The position numbers and the translations under genes were made by a program. The notes under the pieces are model-generated. The model ran no database searches, had not been told where the DNA came from, and worked only from the letters and a program-made list of their open reading frames with translations. From the NCBI RefSeq assembly GCF_001625305.1, contig NW_017802602.1, forward strand, positions 4,719,539-4,783,538: DNA of 64,000 bases, written 5' to 3'. Of the stretch, positions 24,801 through 31,578 are shown piece by piece. Source of the stretch: Branchiostoma belcheri. Lineage: Eukaryota; Chordata; Leptocardii; Amphioxiformes; Branchiostomatidae. The stretch's first letter is position 1, and each line of letters begins with the position of its first letter.

Positions 24801-26931
24801 TGTAGAGCCAAGCACAAAATGTGCTGAATTTTGTCATTCTCACTTGAGGGGAACCATGATGATTTTTCAAGTAGCATGCATACATAATGCAAAAAAATTA
24901 CACTTAAAATGTAGCTTCAGCTTGAGTTTATACTATAGCTAAGTACACCGGTCACCCCTCTTCTTCTCGATACATGTAAGTATGTTGGGTTCTCTTACGT
25001 GTAGAGGTATGCCACTTCACACCACTGGGCTGCCGGCTTTACCTTACCAAGCATCCAAAATGACTGCAATCCCTCACAACATGTCTAAGCTGAAGCAGCC
25101 TCATTATACACAATGGTGCACAATGTGTAATTGATATATGAGAGCCTAAGCATGTGTAAAACAATAACTGCTTAAAATGTTGTGTTTCCTGTTTCAGTCC
25201 TGAAACAATATTAGGGTTGGTACAAAATGTAGGTAGGGATTATCTTTTCTTTTTTTGGCTTTGGCGATCTCTCCAACTTTTACAAAAGAGTTAAACATTT
25301 TAGTAAAACTTGCATGAGGACACTTATCTTTTCAATGTCAATGTTGGAAAACCGATGTACAATGATCATCACTCAGGTGTCAGATTATGGGAGTTAGAAA
25401 AGGTTTATCAGCTCGCAAACTTTATGTCCCTTGCAGGGCCCCCCCCCCCCAAAAAAAGTCTAGGGTTGGCAGTTTTTTCTAGGGTCGGTCCGTAAACTGG
25501 AAACACATCATTTTTTTCCCAAGGCCTTAGGATTTTCTCTCTCACCACCATGGCCCAGGTTCTATTCCCATCGTGGAAACCACTTGTAACAAACTGGGGC
25601 AAGCAGTACAGAAACGCACAGAAACACAAAGGCAGCTCCTGTGAATCAATCCGGGTCGGTAGCTTGCGAGCCTAATACCATAACAAGCCCGTAGTCAGGA
25701 TTTTGAAAGGGGGGTTCTTCCCTCTGCTTGGGGGAGCAGCGAGTGCCGTAGGCGTGAGGCAAGCGCCGAAGGTGCAAGGTTCCTAGGGGGGGGTCCGGGG
25801 GCATGCTTCCCCGGGAAATTTTGAAAAATGAACCTTTTCTGCATTTTTTTAGAGGATTTCAAAGAAAAAATCAGAGATAACTTCATTCAATGACAAGTGA
25901 GCCTTTTTCCTACGATTCCAGCCTCGCTGGTGACACAAATCAGTCCATCTTTTAAAGAAAAATGTTGGACCTTTAGAATTAGATAAAAAGTGGACCAAAA
26001 TGTGGACCTTTAAGCCTTGTGGGGGTGTTCGTCCAAAATGCATAACCACTAGGCTAAAAGGTCCAGGACCCATTGGACAGGTTCACTTTAATCAATACTG
26101 GCACTTAAAATCCACCGTAACACTTACAAATTATTATTACAGACTGATGCGAAGATGGAAAAAGGGGAAATTCTTGCACTTCTGACAAATCTTTATCCCA
26201 ATAATGACACACAGTGACTTACCATTGATAAATTGCACATAAACCTTGCCAGCGGTGGGGTGTGTTCTCTGTAACAACTGTCCTATCCTCTCATTCAGTC
26301 TCACATACAGGGATAACATAGACGACGTGCCAGGCTCCTCTTTGTCTTTCTGCTTGTTAGTAGAGGTAGATCTCCAGCTAAATAGAAAAACAAAAAACAA
26401 CAAATGTCAGTGACTATTATGACTTACCTTTCTTGATTCATGATTAAGTGGTGTGCATTGCCCAAAGAATTTGCCTATGATAATTTTGATATAAAAGATA
26501 CAGTGAGTCACCTTAAATTTGGGGCAACCAATTTTTCATCTAGATCTTATACAATCCAAAAATTACTACAAACATTATCTGAAACATTGCTGGTACAGTA
26601 TTCCTGTCCAGAGCAGCTTTCTTCTTTTTTTTTTAAGTAGGGTAATCCATATTCATAGATGTAGATGTAGATTCCATCCACGTGTGCCTGGGGGTCTGGC
26701 CTGGTGACTGCCCGAGTTTTCCGCATACCCTTTGACATAACGGTTTCAATGACTTCTCACACGAACGTGTGCAGAACATTGGAGCCAAACCCGCCACCTG
26801 AGATGGACCGCCGGGCTTCTGTGTCCTTCCAGAACGTGCAGGTTGAGGTTTCTGCAGGGTGAGTTGGCGAGGAGAGCCCGGCATGTCCTCACATGGGCCC
26901 GGCCCAGACCGGCACAACAACGCAGCGCCAT
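6763..26931 (-). CDS. LETMD1: LETMD1 (LETM1 domain-containing protein 1), eight exons, last exon missing
   Basis: Joined coding exons on the minus strand are 26931-26798, 26377-26223, 24386-24271, 23133-23051, 16824-16638, 16118-16017, 14788-14636 and 6859-6763. All junctions are GT..AG and in matching phase, giving 342 residues. The product follows remembered vertebrate LETMD1 throughout: MALR start, a hydrophobic segment PVFLVASLPFVWLLVLPLIY, YFYPQQLLSSQFW, then the LETM1-like core with LPKSLLRRRLLKHL and CYLRG, and WLTQWVQIS near the end. LETMD1 is a mitochondrial membrane protein related to LETM1. The arginine-rich, acid-poor N terminus suits a targeting sequence. About 25 C-terminal residues (LLLH region in human) were not found, so the last exon is short, diverged or beyond the left edge. 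Introns 4 and 7 contain other genes on the opposite strand. The family call is by recall, not by a search. Confidence 0.88.
6860..9499. other. LETMD1 intron 7, left part, and receptor kinase upstream region
   Basis: No certain gene. 7303-7312 is a C-run. 8867-8935 matches one end of the GGCCACAGCAAGTAA element family, and 8940-9053 holds the end ATGGCACCCAGGCTA of another small element. A possible exon at 8211-8288 is listed separately. No TATA box is obvious before the kinase gene. Confidence 0.5.
8211..8288 (+). CDS. Possible orphan exon
   Basis: Between GTGTCCATTCTAG and a GTCACT donor lies an open stretch encoding DELHRLWRDHVGIWPRYAGR and then EAPAS. It is GC-richer than its surroundings. 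It could be an upstream exon of the kinase gene, a decayed exon or chance. No family recognised. Confidence 0.2.
9500..12202 (+). CDS. Intronless receptor tyrosine kinase: cadherin-like, EGF, Ig, EGF, TM, kinase
   Basis: One uninterrupted 900-residue frame. Residues 1-21 form a signal peptide. Residues ~28-130 look like a degenerate cadherin repeat (IREDASVG, LDYE, ITDVWGYPP). Residues ~311-350 are an EGF-like module. Residues ~358-445 are an Ig-like domain (LTLTC, W, DNAGYTC). Residues ~451-537 are two to three laminin/Tie-type EGF modules, and ~543-568 a membrane helix. The kinase spans ~604-890, with glycine loop GEGEFGHV, VAAK lysine, HRDIAARN, DFGLSRD and SDVWSYGVLLWEI. All catalytic residues are present, so it should be active. 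The kinase resembles the FGFR/VEGFR/Tie group, but the ectodomain matches no vertebrate receptor I know. An in-frame stop at 9437-9439 supports this start. The lack of introns suggests a retrocopy-derived, lineage-specific gene. It lies antisense inside LETMD1 intron 7. The ligand is unknown. Confidence 0.93.
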   Translation: MACLTFCYVFLLVNVIPSVQAGRDAGFGVGNVTIREDASVGSTVKHLRDFLNVGGGLMEEENGTSWSVNITSGNDLGRFEVVVENLTLIVAAPLDYEYNPRYNLSLELKNTGDNSVWHVNLAIVITDVWGYPPYYSKQCETPVIPDTGTAENYVVLSSHNGHYNVKINNGKEAQYNDFFPYFRHKSRYAIINDCYFRWCFALTIMWNDLDALRPALEAPQNGGRIEFKCHDKELRSVGKFMFLDVSKQMLPEWAQDSRCSMTEGVNYVVVVEMNDLRSTSSYWTQCSANVTFHDNTYPVDFIFQYDITGCSEGRYGLYCDKYCVCKNGARCHGFNGACECRPGWRGRACDIPWPEVVIIASPGDSVVKYIGTNLTLTCLAPHIQVASMTWIHEAENYYNDTKIIKEALGAVQNSSINFQPVSESDNAGYTCVVKAVNGEVINAIFTLNATKCRPNYHGEGCSQVCDCEYGGTCDRWEGCLCPPGRRGDRCQHECAPGTFGRDCRLRCYCENNALCDPVNGSCICAEGQSGEFCQNSSSPEKNQVVVVVLSSVIPTIVLIACIITGVLVKRSRRRQRAEQPTADLEMTPFIENLSSWEIDKEDIHLEHMIGEGEFGHVVRARLRVPEGYQVLVAAKSIRPDRMTASAVRDFRREMDILARIHEDKEGHPNVVKFYGVLTKSDPQYILVEYAANEELRRYLWGLREQYRVTGQRKLLERLGFACDVACGLAELARLKIVHRDIAARNVVISDRMVAKIADFGLSRDVYASSAYKRTNQGGEEELLPLKWMAVESLRDGVYTCESDVWSYGVLLWEIASFGEEPRYAGSPMHPDVCTLLELLKKGVRLRQPENCPLPVYRIIRSCWIVDPSKRPTPEVLLQKIEQLRPPRHAAHLVNHGMTWQ
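12203..13043. other. 3' flank of the kinase gene, no further gene seen
   Basis: AT-rich, with a GTAGTA-rich stretch at 12710-12790. No convincing AATAAA directly after the stop codon. Part of LETMD1 intron 7. Confidence 0.4.
13044..13104. repeat. 61-bp perfect palindrome
   Basis: Arms 13044-13073 and 13075-13104 are exact inverses of 30 bases around one central T (outer end AGAAATCTATAC). It could form a cruciform or an RNA hairpin. Confidence 0.93.
13147..13506. mobile_element. 360-bp TIR element with TTA target duplication
   Basis: The ends GGCCACATCAATTT and AAATTGGTGTGGCC are inverses and the arms extend through TTCTCGGATT. TTA flanks both sides. A 3-base TWA duplication is typical of PIF/Harbinger elements. 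No coding capacity. Confidence 0.7.
13507..14454. other. LETMD1 intron 7, right part; nothing recognised
   Basis: ACCGTGAAC/GTTCACGGT motifs recur in both orientations at about 14050-14340, suggesting a decayed inverted-repeat element. No coding signal. Confidence 0.35.
14455..14512. repeat. Hairpin in LETMD1 intron 7
   Basis: CAGGTAATACATTCTAAAAT (14456 on) pairs with ATTTTAGAATGTATAGTATT and ACCTG (to 14509), with a four-base insertion in one arm. Confidence 0.75.
14636..14788 (-). CDS. LETMD1: LETMD1 exon 7 (LETM1 core)
   Basis: 153 nt, phase 0 at both ends. It encodes GYLSRVLLLNPYLPKSLLRR and then RLLKHLEDVHAMDQGIQQ and SQLTTQELRK. This is the most diagnostic LETMD1 block (vertebrate ALSRAMLL..YLPPPLLRHRLKTH...QLTAQEVK). 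Acceptor CATGGCAG, donor GTCAGT. Confidence 0.92.
14815..15116. mobile_element. Small element with GGTGCACC ends in LETMD1 intron 6
   Basis: GGTGCACTGGTGCACCAAAA near the left and TTTTGGTGCACCCAGC near the right are inverted. AT-rich centre with no coding. Confidence 0.5.
15155..15235. mobile_element. Single end of the TTA-GGCCACACCAATTT family
   Basis: TTAGGCCACACCAATTTG and then TTTTTCTGATTTGCAAAA match the left end and interior of 13147-13506. The other end is missing. Confidence 0.55.
15258..15715. mobile_element. 458-bp TIR element with CAACTCGGCC motifs
   Basis: The left end (TAGCCTG...GACGACTCGGACC) and right end (GGTCCGAGTCGTC...CAGGCTA) are inverses. GGCCGAGTTG recurs four times on the right side. 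Inside is an imperfect ~105-bp tandem duplication (GTTGTCTAACAAAA, GTTGATTGCCCAAGC). Confidence 0.7.
16017..16118 (-). CDS. LETMD1: LETMD1 exon 6
   Basis: 102 nt, phase 0 at both ends. It encodes TLREESPSPAAILRVRPTFS and then HPGLHFNRLSRTQL, matching vertebrate [25 protein letters not shown]. Acceptor GACAG, donor GTATGT. Confidence 0.85.
16440..16575. repeat. (CA)n-rich microsatellite
   Basis: Long imperfect ACACAC tract in LETMD1 intron 5, about 65 bases beyond the exon 5 donor. Confidence 0.95.
16638..16824 (-). CDS. LETMD1: LETMD1 exon 5
   Basis: 187 nt. It encodes YFYPQQLLSSQFWSAGQKVT and on to RTKLEELCAS. It aligns with vertebrate YLFPRQLL..HFWTP..., with conserved YH and LC positions. 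The donor is GTAAGT. A CA-rich microsatellite starts about 65 bases beyond the donor. Confidence 0.88.
16915..17445 (+). mobile_element. 900-bp TIR family, 3'-deleted copy
   Basis: Begins TACCTTCACCAAATGATGTT. Keeps the octamer array: ATGCAAAT at 17093, 17221 and 17349, exactly 128 bp apart. The right end is lost near GAAACCGGAAGTTCTG. Confidence 0.8.
17446..18480. other. LETMD1 intron 4, no gene seen
   Basis: AT-rich. A short CA tract lies at 17917-17929. ORFs are short and without support. Confidence 0.4.
18481..18634 (+). mobile_element. tRNA-derived SINE, plus orientation
   Basis: Head GGGGTCGTGTGGCGTAAC...AGAGGTCCCGGGTTTGAATCC has A-box-like and B-box-like (GGTTTGAATCC) promoter parts. 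Lies tail to tail with the minus-strand copy at 18635-18786. Confidence 0.65.
18635..18786 (-). mobile_element. tRNA-derived SINE, minus orientation
   Basis: Read on the minus strand: GTCGTGTGGCATAACGACAG, GAGGTCCTGAGTTCGAATCC, then the tail with GAAAATGAGT. The B box GTTCGAATCC is intact. Same family as 38265-38410. Confidence 0.75.
19465..19598 (+). CDS. Fucosyltransferase exon 1 (signal anchor)
   Basis: It encodes MKILLSILTLLACGGIGYYM and on to KKMDN, with a phase 2 GTAATC donor. A possible acceptor TTTATAG at 19443-19449 suggests an upstream noncoding exon. The short cytoplasmic tail and single hydrophobic segment fit Golgi type II glycosyltransferases. Confidence 0.75.
19465..21301 (+). 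CDS. Alpha-1,3-fucosyltransferase (GT10), two exons
   Basis: Coding exons 19465-19598 and 20140-21301 join in phase 2 to give 431 residues. GT10 enzymes move fucose from GDP-fucose to N-acetylglucosamine of glycans in the Golgi. Residues ~2-27 are a hydrophobic signal-anchor (type II topology), then a short stem, then the catalytic domain. The family signature is clear at residues ~252-320: FYLSFESYKCKEYITEKFW, NEVVPVVYGPG, APPGSFIHVDDF and KYNQYFRWR. The second exon has no ATG before the catalytic domain, so exon 1 is needed for the start. The tail is odd: residues ~412-431 end in a hydrophobic CFLVAVLCLVT. The gene lies within LETMD1 intron 4 on the opposite strand. The exact vertebrate orthologue (FUT4/7/9/10/11 type) cannot be decided here. 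Confidence 0.9.
20140..21301 (+). CDS. Fucosyltransferase exon 2 (catalytic domain)
   Basis: The acceptor is TTGAATCCCAG at 20139. A second AG at 20149-20150 is in the same phase and could be used instead. All GT10 catalytic motifs are within this exon, which also carries the stop codon. Confidence 0.88.
21788..22105 (+). mobile_element. LINE 3' end (RT C terminus and tail)
   Basis: Encodes LWNQLSREQRQLSTLTSFKD and SL-stop, the usual last residues of L2/CR1-like reverse transcriptases, then a 3' UTR ending in TAAAATAAAATAAAATAAAT. Strongly 5'-truncated. It follows the fucosyltransferase gene. Confidence 0.7.
22165..22642 (+). mobile_element. 900-bp TIR family, 5'-truncated copy
   Basis: Keeps TCAAGCATCAC, ATACCAAAAATCACGATGAT, CCTGCAGTTCCAGAGCAAGC, a CA tract, and the right end CCTTCTTGGCAAAGGTA. 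Confidence 0.85.
22754..22928. mobile_element. 175-bp element with 15-bp perfect TIRs
   Basis: CAGGGGTGCCAGAGT at the left is the exact inverse of the right end. Inside, TTTTACAGAATACAGTGCAA repeats three times in tandem and once inverted. Confidence 0.85.
23051..23133 (-). CDS. LETMD1: LETMD1 exon 4 (membrane segment)
   Basis: 83 nt. It encodes FKLDVLKTLPVFLVASLPFV and then WLLVLPL, the hydrophobic inner-membrane segment. It ends in phase 2 at a perfect GTAAGT donor; the split codon completes as Ile with exon 5. A short AAAC microsatellite lies just beyond the donor (23010-23043). Confidence 0.85.
23610..24122. repeat. Minisatellite of AGGTRCAGGTGTAGGCAC units
   Basis: About 500 bp built from GGTACAGGTGTAGGCACAGG steps of 6, 12 and 18 bp. 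Open frames through it are by-products of the period. Lies in LETMD1 intron 3. Confidence 0.93.
24271..24386 (-). CDS. LETMD1: LETMD1 exon 3
   Basis: 116 nt, entered in phase 1 and left in phase 0. It encodes AVQSWREGKTAVGIMRHKHT and then LTWREIDSCRQ, matching the conserved W..K..RIKTNMWKHNIKF..LPYREMEHLRQ stretch of vertebrate LETMD1. The acceptor follows a CCTGTCCAG pyrimidine tract. Confidence 0.82.
24387..25679. other. LETMD1 intron 2, no gene seen
   Basis: 24955-25035 resembles the dispersed TTCTCTTACGTG...GTAGAGGTATG repeat. 25439-25450 is a C-run. No coding signal. Confidence 0.4.
25684..26060. repeat. Dispersed repeat with GGGGGTCCGGGGGCATGCTT core
   Basis: Core features AGCGCCGAAGGTGCAAGG, then GGTCCGGGGGCATGC and CCCCGGGAAATTTTGAAAA. 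This kind of sequence is widespread in marine invertebrate genomes. Class uncertain. Confidence 0.5.
26223..26377 (-). CDS. LETMD1: LETMD1 exon 2
   Basis: 155 nt, acceptor TTTAG, donor GTAAG. It encodes WRSTSTNKQKDKEEPG and then LSLYVRLNERIGQLLQ, ending ...VYVQFING. This corresponds to the pre-membrane helical part of the vertebrate protein. Phases 2 in and 1 out match both neighbours. Confidence 0.8.
26798..26931 (-). CDS. LETMD1: LETMD1 exon 1 (start codon, mitochondrial leader)
   Basis: ATG is at 26931-26929 in the context CAAGATGGCG. It encodes MALRCCAGLGRAHVRTCRAL and on to AVHL, rich in Arg and poor in acidic residues. The donor lies after CTCAG in phase 2. Vertebrate LETMD1 also begins MAL and has an Arg-rich leader. 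Reading through the donor meets a stop after about 14 more codons. Confidence 0.8.
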
Positions 26932-26974
26932 CTTGGTGAACTTTCACCCTCCCAAGGGCGCGTTCTCATTGGCT
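26929..26974 (-). promoter_or_regulatory. LETMD1 core promoter: CCAAT box and YY1-like start motif
   Basis: Read on the minus strand, AGCCAAT (26974-26968) lies 37 bases before the start codon. The start codon sits in CAAGATGGCGCTG, which resembles a YY1 site spanning the initiator Met. This pairing without a TATA box is typical of housekeeping and mitochondrial genes. The transcription start is not mapped. Confidence 0.45.
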
Positions 26975-26987
26975 GATCAGGGCAAGG

Positions 26988-27063
26988 TAGCCTCTACCAG
27001 GCTTCGGAAGGGTATGTTATCTGTCTATTTGACCAATTCTACCCTGAAACCTGGTAGAGGCTA
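26988..27063. mobile_element. 76-bp foldback element next to the LETMD1 promoter
   Basis: TAGCCTCTACCAGG at 26988 pairs with CCTGGTAGAGGCTA ending at 27063. It starts 14 bases upstream of the CCAAT box, so it marks the edge of the conserved promoter. Confidence 0.8.
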
Positions 27064-27433
27064 GTTCATGTGTCTCTGAATCAGCTGCTCTGAATGTAAC
27101 GCACATTACACTAATTTGGACGGGATGACGTCTTCAATCTAAGAATAGACAATATAATTTCATAGCTTCACCGACGTTGTTCCTAATAGAAAAACATTAT
27201 AGCAAAATAAATCAAACGACTTTCTACTTTCACATAATGATCATAATATCTGTACAACTGAAAATTTAATGCAAGCTACATTATGTATTATATTCACATA
27301 ATCGCAAGACTCCGTACTTGGTAGAAAACTTATAATACAATTACACAATTTTCAGCAATGCTACGTGACTTTCTGGTACCACGTTATAGTGCACGTGCAC
27401 ACCTGATTCAAATAAATTTTAAATTATGTTTAA

Positions 27434-28410
27434 CCCTCAACAGTACACCTTCCCGGACTGATTAATCTGTACACCTGGGGTCCGCGCGGACCCCAGAGCA
27501 GTTTTTTGCTAATTTTTAGAAATTATCAACATGCTACCAGCTCAATTGTTTTGCAAACTGATGTGGGAACCTCTGTGTCCACATTACAAACAAATATCAT
27601 ACATTTTGAACTTTTTCTTTTTTTTTGGTGAAGAAAAGAAGACAAGAAGAAATACCCAATTTTTAAACCCATTTCAGACTGAAGGGGCTTTTGAGGCCCA
27701 ACTTTGATCTCAGATAGCGGCTAAACGGCTTGCGCTAGAAGTACCAAATTTGGAGACCTTTCCTAAAATGTCTCTGGAAAAAAGGTCATATTAGTTTGAT
27801 ACTAGTAAGTTGATGTTTTTTGTGTTGTCATGGCAACGGGTTTCATTTTTCAAAATAGAAGTAATTTTGGTTTAAACATAAAAATTTTCTGAGTTTTATA
27901 TAAAATTACACTTCTTTTCCAACATTAATAACATCTTACATAATCAAATATAAGTTAAATCATTTAATATGCATGGAATATGCTAATTTGATGACGTCAT
28001 TGGTCAAAATCCAATATGGCGGACTATATTATTAGCTCTGACGTCATATGACGTCATAATTACACCAAAGTTATTAAAATTTAATTCTATTACTACACCA
28101 TTCTCTGAAAACTTGGTAGACATAAGATTAGTGCATAAAAACATATAAAAACGGAAATAAGGTAATGTATAAGAACGCCAATGTATCCATTATGATCGAA
28201 AGCCGGCTGGGGTCCGCGCGGACCCCAAAAGAAAATCAGATATAATTTTTTTTATAAATGGTAGAAACGGAGTTTTCTGCACTGTATTGAGAGACAACTT
28301 TGTGGGTGACAATTACCTAAAATTTCAGAAAAAAATCTTTAGAAACAAAAAAGATACTACAGAATATATAGTGCTGGGGTCCGCGCGGACCCCAGGTGTA
28401 CTGTTTAGGG
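27434..28410. mobile_element. piggyBac-like non-autonomous element with three 18-bp palindromes
   Basis: TIRs CCCTCAACAGTACACC and GGTGTACTGTTTAGGG match at 15 of 16 bases and are flanked by TTAA at 27430-27433 and 28411-28414, the piggyBac target. The palindrome GGGGTCCGCGCGGACCCC occurs at 27477-27494, 28209-28226 and 28376-28393. The 977-bp body has no transposase frame. Confidence 0.85.
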
Positions 28411-28669
28411 TTAAAACAAACTTAAACGCACGTTATACTATTTTTATATCAAGACGTCGTAGAGTCAACAATGTATGATATGAGATCGTACCTTTCAGAT
28501 TCTTTGTGACAAAAATTCCTTGCATTAAAATGACAAAATAACTTTCAACATTGATACGACTTTCTACTTACACAATAAATAGATAATAGACTTTATTGCA
28601 CAACAATGGCATAAGGCACAGAGCCTGACAACTACTGGTACATGATTACAGTTCCATGAGGCTAAGGCC

Positions 28670-29214
28670 ACAGCAAGTAATTTTTTGGGATGACATCAAC
28701 GCGCGCATTGATTTTCGCCTGATTTGGGGGGGGGGTGCCCTCTGACGGTGGTCAGCATGCCGAAAATGAGCAAACATGTTGTAAATGCCTTAGCAGTTTT
28801 GAGTCTATCAGGGATCCAGCAAACTTGCAATTGAGGCACAATGGTTCGCGTTTGATTGCAAATGTTGACACTGACACGTTTCATCGCATCCAATCTAGTA
28901 TATAGTAGCTGGCCATGATGGTACGGCGAGCCGTTTTGCTAGAATTTCTAGTTAGTCTTTACAGTTTAATTACACATCTAGGGGATAGGTAATAATGTTG
29001 AATACAAGAATAAAATATCTGTTGACTGGTTGTGTATCATGTTTGTTTCTTCAATTCTTGTTTAACAAGGCTCATGGTCTCAAAATTTGAAAATGGATTA
29101 ATCTTAAGCTTGCTTTTTTTTTGCCCGCCTTCCTCGTTTTTTTTTCGCCCTATTGCATTGGGTATGGAGCCTGCGGAGGATGTCATCCATAAAATTTACT
29201 TGCTGTGGCTTAAT
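28670..29214. mobile_element. 545-bp TIR element, GGCCACAGCAAGTAA family, copy 1
   Basis: The left end TAAGGCCACAGCAAGTAA..GGATGACATC is the inverse of the right end GATGTCATCC..TTACTTGCTGTGGCTTA. A second copy is at 34521-35010. No coding. Confidence 0.8.
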
Positions 29215-29650
29215 GTACCTAATATCTAAGTGTAGAATTATCACATAATAGTGTATATACTGAGATCTCGGTGACGTCTTCATAAATACACGGCATGACT
29301 TCATAGATGCCCCATGTGTCTGTCCCAACGAACAATTTTCAATTTAATTGGAGTTACACAAGACTTTCTTCTATCGGACAATATCTGATTCTAGCAACAT
29401 TTAACACACAACCTCTGCACGCCATGAAGGCATGGCTCAACGCCAGCGGTACACAGTGAAACGCTCTAAGTTTACCATGTTATTCTTATGTTTTTAGAGA
29501 ATGCGTGTATAAAACGTAGTTTTCAACAATTGGATCTGATATCAAATAATGTTCAATATTCATATGTTCATATTCATACGAAAAAAATAAATGTAACGCA
29601 TGTCATCCGTTAGAGTCATTAATAGTCAAGAATAGACTGAAGTCAGAGCT

Positions 29651-29817
29651 TTCTAGTCTCCACCAGACTCCTTCAAGTTGCAGGCTGAATAAATGGCCTA
29701 GAATGGGCAAAAATGGAGCTTCTATGGGTGGACATCTCCTCTGGCCAATGATATCAACTTTTTAGGCCACTTTCCACTATTCATTTAGCCTGCAAAAGAA
29801 GACTAGTGGAGACTAAG
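29651..29817. mobile_element. 167-bp foldback element, TAGTCTCCAC family
   Basis: CTAGTCTCCACCAGACTCCT..GCAGGCTGAATAAATGG pairs with CATTTAGCCTGC..AGTGGAGACTA. Half copy at 2352-2447. Confidence 0.8.
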
Positions 29818-29892
29818 AGCATATGACCCAATGTTTGTCCTCTGAGAACAAACGCCTTGTAGTAGCAAAGCGATATGGGATTCGATAGACGT

Positions 29893-30150
29893 GGGGTCGT
29901 GCTGGGTATAACCTTAGCCTGACTGGGGTATGGCCCAGAAGCCAGAGGTCCTCGGTTCGAATCCTGTAATGTCACCGATGTTGTACCGTCTTAACTGTGC
30001 GGACTTTCCCCACTCCACCCAGGTGTAAAACGTGGGGGTACCTCAGACTTGGTTTGTGGAGGCAAAAGGCGGGGGAAGGACTCTGCCTTCCAATACCGTA
30101 CCCTTGGCAAAGTGTTCACTGCCCTTACGACCTCAATAAAGGCTATGAGA
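29893..30150 (+). mobile_element. tRNA-derived SINE
   Basis: GGGGTCGTGCTGGGTATAAC head, intact B box GGTTCGAATCC at ~29950, then a ~190-bp body ending CTCAATAAAGGC. Confidence 0.7.
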
Positions 30151-30372
30151 TAGACCTTTTGTAATAGCACGAAAATAAGACAATATACTATAATCACGTA
30201 ATATTTAATTCCATAGCGTCGAAGTGTAATAGTCAGTGTACACTGTACCAGCATGACGTCATAACCAATGACAGCGTCGTCAATAGACAGTGAGGTCACC
30301 TACGGTAGTGAGGTCATACCTTTTCGAAATACTAGTAGCCTCCAACAGGCCTTCGGGGGAACGGTTTAAACT

Positions 30373-30450
30373 GGGTGCCATCCTCCTCTCCCTAGCGATA
30401 TTCCGAGTGTAGTAGTCGGCAGAAACTACGGAGGACGGCATTCAGGCTAG
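30373..30450. mobile_element. Small TIR element, TGGGTGCCATCC family
   Basis: TGGGTGCCATCCTCC near the left pairs with GGAGGACGGCATTCAGGCTA on the right. Same ends as 30515-30590. Confidence 0.55.
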
Positions 30451-30514
30451 CGGAAGGGAGAATCCGTCAGGCCAGGAGAGAGAGTCAGTCCGCGGGAAGG
30501 TTATCCTTAGCCCG

Positions 30515-30590
30515 TAGCCTGGGTGCCATCCGACCTCTAAAAAATCTTTTATTCGGAATTGCCGTTACAAATCGAATGGCACCCAGGCTA
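30515..30590. mobile_element. 76-bp TIR element, TAGCCTGGGTGCCAT family
   Basis: TAGCCTGGGTGCCAT and ATGGCACCCAGGCTA are perfect 15-bp inverted ends. A matching single end occurs at ~9035-9051. Confidence 0.88.
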
Positions 30591-31259
30591 GTATATCCTG
30601 ACTGAAAATGAACTCTAGATCTATAGTTAACAAACTCCCCTGGCCAATTATTCTCCCCATTGGCTTTTAAAATCTTATTGTTTTTTGAACCCCCGGTGTT
30701 ACGTAGTCTAATGTGGAATAAACGCCACGTGCACATCTGGGATGAATTTCACGGCGAGTTAAAAGTGGAATCTATCGCTACTGGCTTTTAACAAGGGAAA
30801 TAGCCTCGTATCCAGACCTCCGTAGGCTCCCCGGTATGTCCCCGGTGCTGGGAGTACTGTGCACCCGCCCAGGACCAATAGCGCACGCCGGGGGTATTTA
30901 CCGGGTCGGTTTCAATTACAGTTCACAGGACGGCAATAATCAGAAAAGCCAGCTGGAAAGATCTACCATATCTGAGGAAATACCTATGCTTTAGGGCCGG
31001 TGAAACACCCCTAAGCTTTAAGCTGCTAGCTTGTGAAGAATGGTAACCAGGCTACAAGGGTTTTTTAAAAATGCACCAAATTCTCTTAGTCTCCTTCGCA
31101 GACTTGTCGGGTGGCAGCGAACCCTCTCCACCGGCAAACTCCCTCGGCGCACCGCGGCAAAACCGTCCCTCTGCGGCATAACTCACGTGGCTCCCCGGAA
31201 AAAAATTAATTAAGACCGCCGCCCAGCGACCGCCGCCGACCGTCAGCGAAGGGGCTAAT
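30591..31259. other. No gene; GC-rich decayed repeats
   Basis: 30795-31062 is bounded by AGCCTCGTATCCAGAC and GGTAACCAGGCTA, probably another small element. 31085-31255 (TCCTTCGCAGACTTG...GTCAGCGAAGG) is GC-rich with Pro/Arg-like frames but no coding support. Confidence 0.4.
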
Positions 31260-31578
31260 CCAATGCAATTTCAGGGCGGCAAAGCTCGATTTCTGGTCAT
31301 CCTATCCCATAGCATACTGATATATGTGAGGAAAAAAATGTGATGTTACTGACGTAAAACTGTAACAGTTGCATGTTTTGTATCGTAGGCTGGTTCTAGC
31401 TATTTATGGGAGGTACGTAGTTTGTTTTTGGTCTATTTCAAACGCTTTAAGTTTAAAATGATTAAGGAAATGTAGGAAAAGTAAGACGAAGTAAGAAATA
31501 GCAATAAAATGTCAATATCAGACAGAATTCCTCATTCGGAATATTTGTTTGTTTTGCCGCCCTGAAAATGCATTGCAT
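31260..31578. mobile_element. ~320-bp TIR element, TGCAATTTCAGGGCGG family, copy 1
   Basis: ATGCAATTTCAGGGCGGCAAA at the left and TTTGCCGCCCTGAAAATGCAT at the right. Internal ATGTTTTGTATCGTAGGCTG and CTAGCTATTTATGGGAGG recur, in either orientation, in the copies at 34135, 43143 and 55373. Confidence 0.85.

Noticed and set aside
31085-31255. GC-rich block as a possible promoter or exon
   Set aside because: No start codon, splice pair or conserved motif. It resembles decayed inverted repeats, with TCCTTCGCAG and CAGCGAAGG at its ends.
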